Shown here: one piece after another, positions 6,941-9,722 of the stretch
Position numbering within the stretch: position 1 is the first letter of the stretch
Layout: each line of letters starts with the position of its first letter
Assembly: GCA_905212215.1 (NCBI GenBank)
Contig: CAJMDR010000048.1
Location: forward strand, 1 to 9,722
DNA length: 9,722 bases
Direction: 5' to 3'
DNA from: an uncultured Porphyromonadaceae bacterium
GTDB lineage: Bacteria; Bacteroidota; Bacteroidia; Bacteroidales; Muribaculaceae
The notes under the pieces: generated by a model
Told to the model about the DNA's origin: nothing
What the model saw: only the letters and a program-made list of their open reading frames with translations
The model's database searches: none
Made by a program: the position numbers and the translations under genes

Positions 6941-7099
6941 TGAAAAAGTAAACTTTATGGAATCGCTGAAACAGATTGACTCAAAGTGATTCCAGGATGT
7001 GGTAAACGGGCAATATTCAGAAACGAGAGCAACAATCTATTAAGCTTTGACCTTCTGCATATTGCCCTTCATCGCAACTAATAAATTAACCTGTAGGCT
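6941..7099 (+). other. 159-nt spacer between the Trp-rich protein gene and the barrel gene
   Basis: No gene is supported here. It contains a weak 7-bp stem (TGGAATC 6958-6964 with GATTCCA 6988-6994) and the longer inverted repeat at 7008-7067. TAAGCTTTG (7041-7049) resembles a -7 element but has one extra base and no upstream TTG. With no terminator-like T-tract, read-through from the 5537 gene into the 7100 gene is likely. Confidence 0.5.
7008..7067 (+). repeat. Inverted repeat with 15-bp arms and 30-nt loop
   Basis: GGGCAATATTCAGAA (7008-7022) and TTCTGCATATTGCCC (7053-7067) are reverse complements at 14 of 15 positions. The repeat ends 32 nt before the 7100 start. In mRNA it would form a long stem between the two coding regions and could adjust their relative expression, stabilise the upstream message or act as a regulator site. 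The sequence after it is not T-rich, so it is not a standard terminator. Confidence 0.65.
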
Positions 7100-8725
7100 A
7101 TGAAAAAATTTTTACTTGGTTTGTCAGTCCTCGCATTGCCTTCATTACTGATGGCACAAAGAGCGATGGACGGCTATTCATTCTCACAACCTGACTTGAA
7201 AGGTACGGCACGTTTCATGTCCATGGGTGGCGCTTTCGGCGCTCTTGGCGGCGATCTGTCATCCCTCAGCCAGAATCCCGCCGGAATAGGCGTGTACAGA
7301 AACAATGAGATTGGCGTTACCGTAGACCTCGACGCACAGCAATCTAAAGCCACAAGCCAGCATTTCTCCACTACCTGGGACAAGACTCCGTTCTATCTCA
7401 ATAATGCTGGAGTTGTCTTCACTATCCGCAACAGCGGTGCCTTGCGTAATTTCAACATGGGCTTCACATACAATAAAAGTTCATCGTTCAACCGCAGGTT
7501 CCGTGGCGCCGTTCCGAGTCTCGACAACTCCATTACCAACTATATAGCAGCATTGGCAAACGGACAGGAAGTTACTGTTGGCGATGTTACTACCACCAAT
7601 ACCTTCGACCCGTATAACCCCAACGACGGCAAGTTCCAGGCTCCCTGGGCCACCATTCTCGGCTATGACTCCCGCTTCATCACTCCGCGCGAACAGGACG
7701 GCAAAGTGCATTGGGACGGTCAGTTCGGCAATGGAACCACCGGCTCAGGTCATTTCCGCGTAGTAGAGAAGGGATGCGTTGATGAATATAACATAGCACT
7801 CGGCGGCAACATCAGTAATGTGTTCTACTGGGGCATGGACTTCGGCATCATCAACTTCGACTACAGCAGCAGTTCCATCTGGGGCGAAGAACTTCAGAAC
7901 GCCTATGTGGCAAATCCGCAGGAAGTAATAGAACAGACCACTTCCTCCTTCAATCTCTACAACGGCTACAAGGTCACAGGTACCGGCTTCAACTACAAGC
8001 TCGGCTTTATTGTGAAACCGATACAGGAACTCCGTTTAGGCTTCGCTTTCCATACTCCTACCTGGTATGATCTGGAACAATCATATATCGGCTATGTGGA
8101 AGCTAATTACGGCAACCACCGCTCCCCTATCAACCAGTTCACCAACAATGGTTATGACGCCGTCTACGACTTCAAGTTCCGCACTCCCTGGCGTCTGATA
8201 GCTTCTGTAGCCACTGTGCTTGCCAACCGCTTCATCATCTCCGCCGACTACGAATGGGCAAATTACTGCGGCATGCACTTCAGCGACAAATATGAAGACG
8301 ACTATTGGCTGAGCCCTGATGGCGACACTTACGGATACACCAACTCCGATATCAAGTCATATTACCGCACCGTAAACACGGTACGATTAGGAGCCGAAGC
8401 ACGCCTTACCCGTAATATTTCTCTCCGCGCAGGCTACTCCCTCAGCTCGGCACCGACTACTCACGGCGTGCGCGACGGCAAGACTCCCGTTTACACCGAC
8501 GGTGCACGTATGGACTACTCACTAGATGACGTCACATATTACATTACAGGTGGCGTAGGATTCCACTCAAAAGGTTTCTACACCGATCTTGCCTATGTTT
8601 ACAAGAACCGCAAAGGCAAATGGTATCCTTACCCTGTAGATACAGACTTCCCCACCATGGGTCCGTCGGTAGACGTACATAACGCAAACCATCAGATAGT
8701 TCTCTCCATGGGCTTCAAATTCTGA
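7100..8725 (+). CDS. Outer-membrane beta-barrel transport protein, OmpP1/FadL/TodX type
   Basis: This is probably an outer-membrane channel for hydrophobic compounds; the substrate is unknown. The 541-residue protein has a signal peptide (residues 1-19, cleavage LMA|Q20). The mature N-terminus carries GTARFMSMGGAFGALGGD and SQNPAGIG, with NPA at 59-61, the hallmark of FadL-like barrels. The remainder alternates aromatic and polar residues in strands (for example YKVTGTGFNYKLGFIVKP, LRLGFAFHTP and VRLGAEARLTRNISLRAGYS). It ends in IVLSMGFKF, a C-terminal Phe beta-signal for barrel insertion. Bacteroides relatives are often labelled hemin receptor without good evidence; nothing here shows heme binding. 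The ATG at 7100 starts directly at the signal peptide. It follows the Trp-rich secreted protein gene in the same direction and is closed by the terminator at 8748. Confidence 0.88.
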   Translation: MKKFLLGLSVLALPSLLMAQRAMDGYSFSQPDLKGTARFMSMGGAFGALGGDLSSLSQNPAGIGVYRNNEIGVTVDLDAQQSKATSQHFSTTWDKTPFYLNNAGVVFTIRNSGALRNFNMGFTYNKSSSFNRRFRGAVPSLDNSITNYIAALANGQEVTVGDVTTTNTFDPYNPNDGKFQAPWATILGYDSRFITPREQDGKVHWDGQFGNGTTGSGHFRVVEKGCVDEYNIALGGNISNVFYWGMDFGIINFDYSSSSIWGEELQNAYVANPQEVIEQTTSSFNLYNGYKVTGTGFNYKLGFIVKPIQELRLGFAFHTPTWYDLEQSYIGYVEANYGNHRSPINQFTNNGYDAVYDFKFRTPWRLIASVATVLANRFIISADYEWANYCGMHFSDKYEDDYWLSPDGDTYGYTNSDIKSYYRTVNTVRLGAEARLTRNISLRAGYSLSSAPTTHGVRDGKTPVYTDGARMDYSLDDVTYYITGGVGFHSKGFYTDLAYVYKNRKGKWYPYPVDTDFPTMGPSVDVHNANHQIVLSMGFKF

Positions 8726-8747
8726 TTCCCTAACCTCTTATAATATT

Positions 8748-8790
8748 AAAACCGGAGTGCCACACCAAGGCATTCCGGTTTTAGCTTTTA
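8748..8790 (+). terminator. Intrinsic terminator after the barrel gene
   Basis: AAAACCGGAGTGCC (8748-8761) pairs with GGCATTCCGGTTTT (8769-8782) over 14 positions with one G-U wobble and a 7-nt loop. The stem runs into TTTT and then a T-rich stretch (AGCTTTTA). It lies 22 nt after the stop at 8725. The A-rich left end means it could also stop transcription from the other direction. Confidence 0.9.
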
Positions 8791-8815
8791 ATTTTCTGAC
8801 CAAACGATGCAGTCT

Positions 8816-8849
8816 TTTGGAGCAAGACATATCTATTACAGTAGTTTTG
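8816..8849 (+). promoter_or_regulatory. Candidate promoter for the membrane-tethered sigma factor gene
   Basis: TTTG (8816-8819) and TAGTTTTG (8842-8849) resemble the Bacteroidetes -33/-7 elements with a 22-nt spacing. The -7 element ends only 5 nt before the ATG at 8855, so transcription would begin at or next to the start codon. Either the mRNA is leaderless or this is a chance match. Confidence 0.4.
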
Positions 8850-8854
8850 TTTCA

Positions 8855-9722
8855 ATGGACACAGAACGCCTCGTAAAGAAATGCCAAGACGGCGACAGAG
8901 AGGCCTTCGGGATTCTCTATCAGACATACCTCACACCTATGCGTGAGGTTATATCATATTATGTTCATGAAGAAGATGTGATTTGGGACATACTCCATGA
9001 CGGATTTCTACTTGCGTTCTCAGCAATCGGAAGTTTGAAAAAGCCATCCGTGATAAAGGCTTGGCTGACTACCATAATGAAGAACCTTGCACTGCAATAC
9101 TTAAAATATGAATCCAACCATCAAACCTTATCTACATCTGAAATAGAAATAATCGATGATTCTGAGGATGAAGTTGCTCCATCAGAATTTACATGGGACG
9201 AGCTTGACAACCTTATAAATCAGCTTCCGGATGGATATGGCAGGGTGTTTCGTATGTCGGCAATCAAAGGTATGTCACATAAAGAGATAGGCACTTTGCT
9301 TCATATTGCACCTCATTCTTCATCGTCGCAACTGTCTCATGCTAAAGCAATGCTGCGCAGTATGATTACAGCTCGCCGTATTAAGATTGGAGCTTTATCT
9401 ATTCTCGTAATAATGTTAATCCAGCATGTCTTCTTAAGGCACAATGAAATCCAAAAAACGGAAATATTGACTGATAAAACGACATTCCAAAGCAATAATG
9501 ATGTAAACCAAAGTGTTGAACATACAACTAAGAGTTATATAACAGAATCAAAACAAATAGAGCATAAAGAAACAATTCTAAAAAAGAGACAAAATCGACA
9601 ATTACATAGGGATACATTCCAAGAAACTAATATACAAGACAGCATGTCTAATCCTTATCAGCTTGCCAATGACTCTACTGCAAATGATACAACTGTAAAA
9701 ATATTGAATATCATACACACTG
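8855..9722 (+). CDS. ECF-type RNA polymerase sigma factor with C-terminal transmembrane anchor, partial
   Basis: This gene encodes a sigma-70 family factor that would direct RNA polymerase to a specific regulon while being held at the membrane. It gives 289 open codons to the window edge. Residues 4-85 are sigma region 2 (LVKKCQDGDREAFGILYQTY, then DGFLLAFSAIGSLKKP and AWLTTIMKNLALQYLKY). An acidic linker follows. Region 4 spans about 114-170, with QLPDGYGRVFRMSAIKGMS, HKEIGTLL and APHSSSSQLSHAKAMLR, the helix-turn-helix that reads the -35 region. A basic ARRIK (173-177) then precedes one hydrophobic segment, about 178-194, giving N-terminus-inside topology. Residues 195-289 are Lys/Asn/Gln/Thr-rich, AT-rich in DNA, unfinished and unlike any domain I know. 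The ATG at 8855 fits the family's usual start; an in-frame ATG at 8807 would add 16 residues with no sigma features. I recall sigma factors of this shape in other Bacteroidetes; the regulon is unknown. Confidence 0.88.
   Translation, partial: MDTERLVKKCQDGDREAFGILYQTYLTPMREVISYYVHEEDVIWDILHDGFLLAFSAIGSLKKPSVIKAWLTTIMKNLALQYLKYESNHQTLSTSEIEIIDDSEDEVAPSEFTWDELDNLINQLPDGYGRVFRMSAIKGMSHKEIGTLLHIAPHSSSSQLSHAKAMLRSMITARRIKIGALSILVIMLIQHVFLRHNEIQKTEILTDKTTFQSNNDVNQSVEHTTKSYITESKQIEHKETILKKRQNRQLHRDTFQETNIQDSMSNPYQLANDSTANDTTVKILNIIHT

Noticed and set aside
6642..6989. 115-codon Arg/Thr-rich frame running past the end of the 5537 gene
   Set aside because: It is the heptad repeat DNA read in another frame; the ten codons beyond 6940 show no feature of a gene.
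8807..8854. Upstream in-frame ATG as start of the sigma factor
   Set aside because: The extra 16 residues show no sigma-factor features and family members usually begin close to the residues encoded from 8855; kept only as an alternative.

Overview
The window looks like chromosomal DNA of a Bacteroidales bacterium, possibly Muribaculaceae. The evidence is promoter-like motifs of the Bacteroidetes type (TTG, about 20 bp, TAnnTTTG), A-rich start regions with no Shine-Dalgarno sequence, a Bacteroidetes-style DnaE next to a thioredoxin gene, and a sigma factor with the PHSSSSQL region 4 typical of the phylum. The family assignment is inference; no rRNA or other taxonomic marker is present.

Layout. 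(1) Positions 3-887, minus strand: a lipoprotein L,D-transpeptidase running off the left edge. (2) Positions 888-1116: a divergent promoter region with one good promoter candidate facing each way. (3) Positions 1117-4590: dnaE, the replicative polymerase alpha subunit. Its last ~100 codons continue in another frame up to 4871, so the gene looks frameshifted just after the OB fold. (4) Positions 4941-5255: a classical thioredoxin, probably co-transcribed with dnaE. (5) Positions 5256-5536: a non-coding stretch holding four inverted repeats. The largest is a nearly continuous 57-nt hairpin just after trxA. (6) Positions 5537-6940: a secreted protein with a block of about 20 Trp in 69 residues and an Arg-Pro/Asn/Thr/Ser/Gly-rich tail with heptad repeats. 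(7) Positions 7100-8725: an outer-membrane barrel of the OmpP1/FadL/TodX type. (8) Positions 8748-8790: a strong terminator. (9) Position 8855 to the right edge: an ECF-type sigma factor carrying its own transmembrane helix and a polar, presumably periplasmic domain that runs out of the window.

How the parts fit. dnaE-trxA is a housekeeping unit. The Trp-rich secreted protein and the FadL-like barrel lie in the same direction with no clear terminator between them, and hairpins with related arms bound the pair; a shared envelope role is plausible but unproven. The last gene looks like a one-protein signalling device in which sigma factor and membrane anchor are one chain. The most notable items are this tethered sigma factor, the dnaE frameshift, the structured leader at 5256-5536 and the Trp-rich protein. 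No tRNA, rRNA, CRISPR array, transposase or phage gene was seen.
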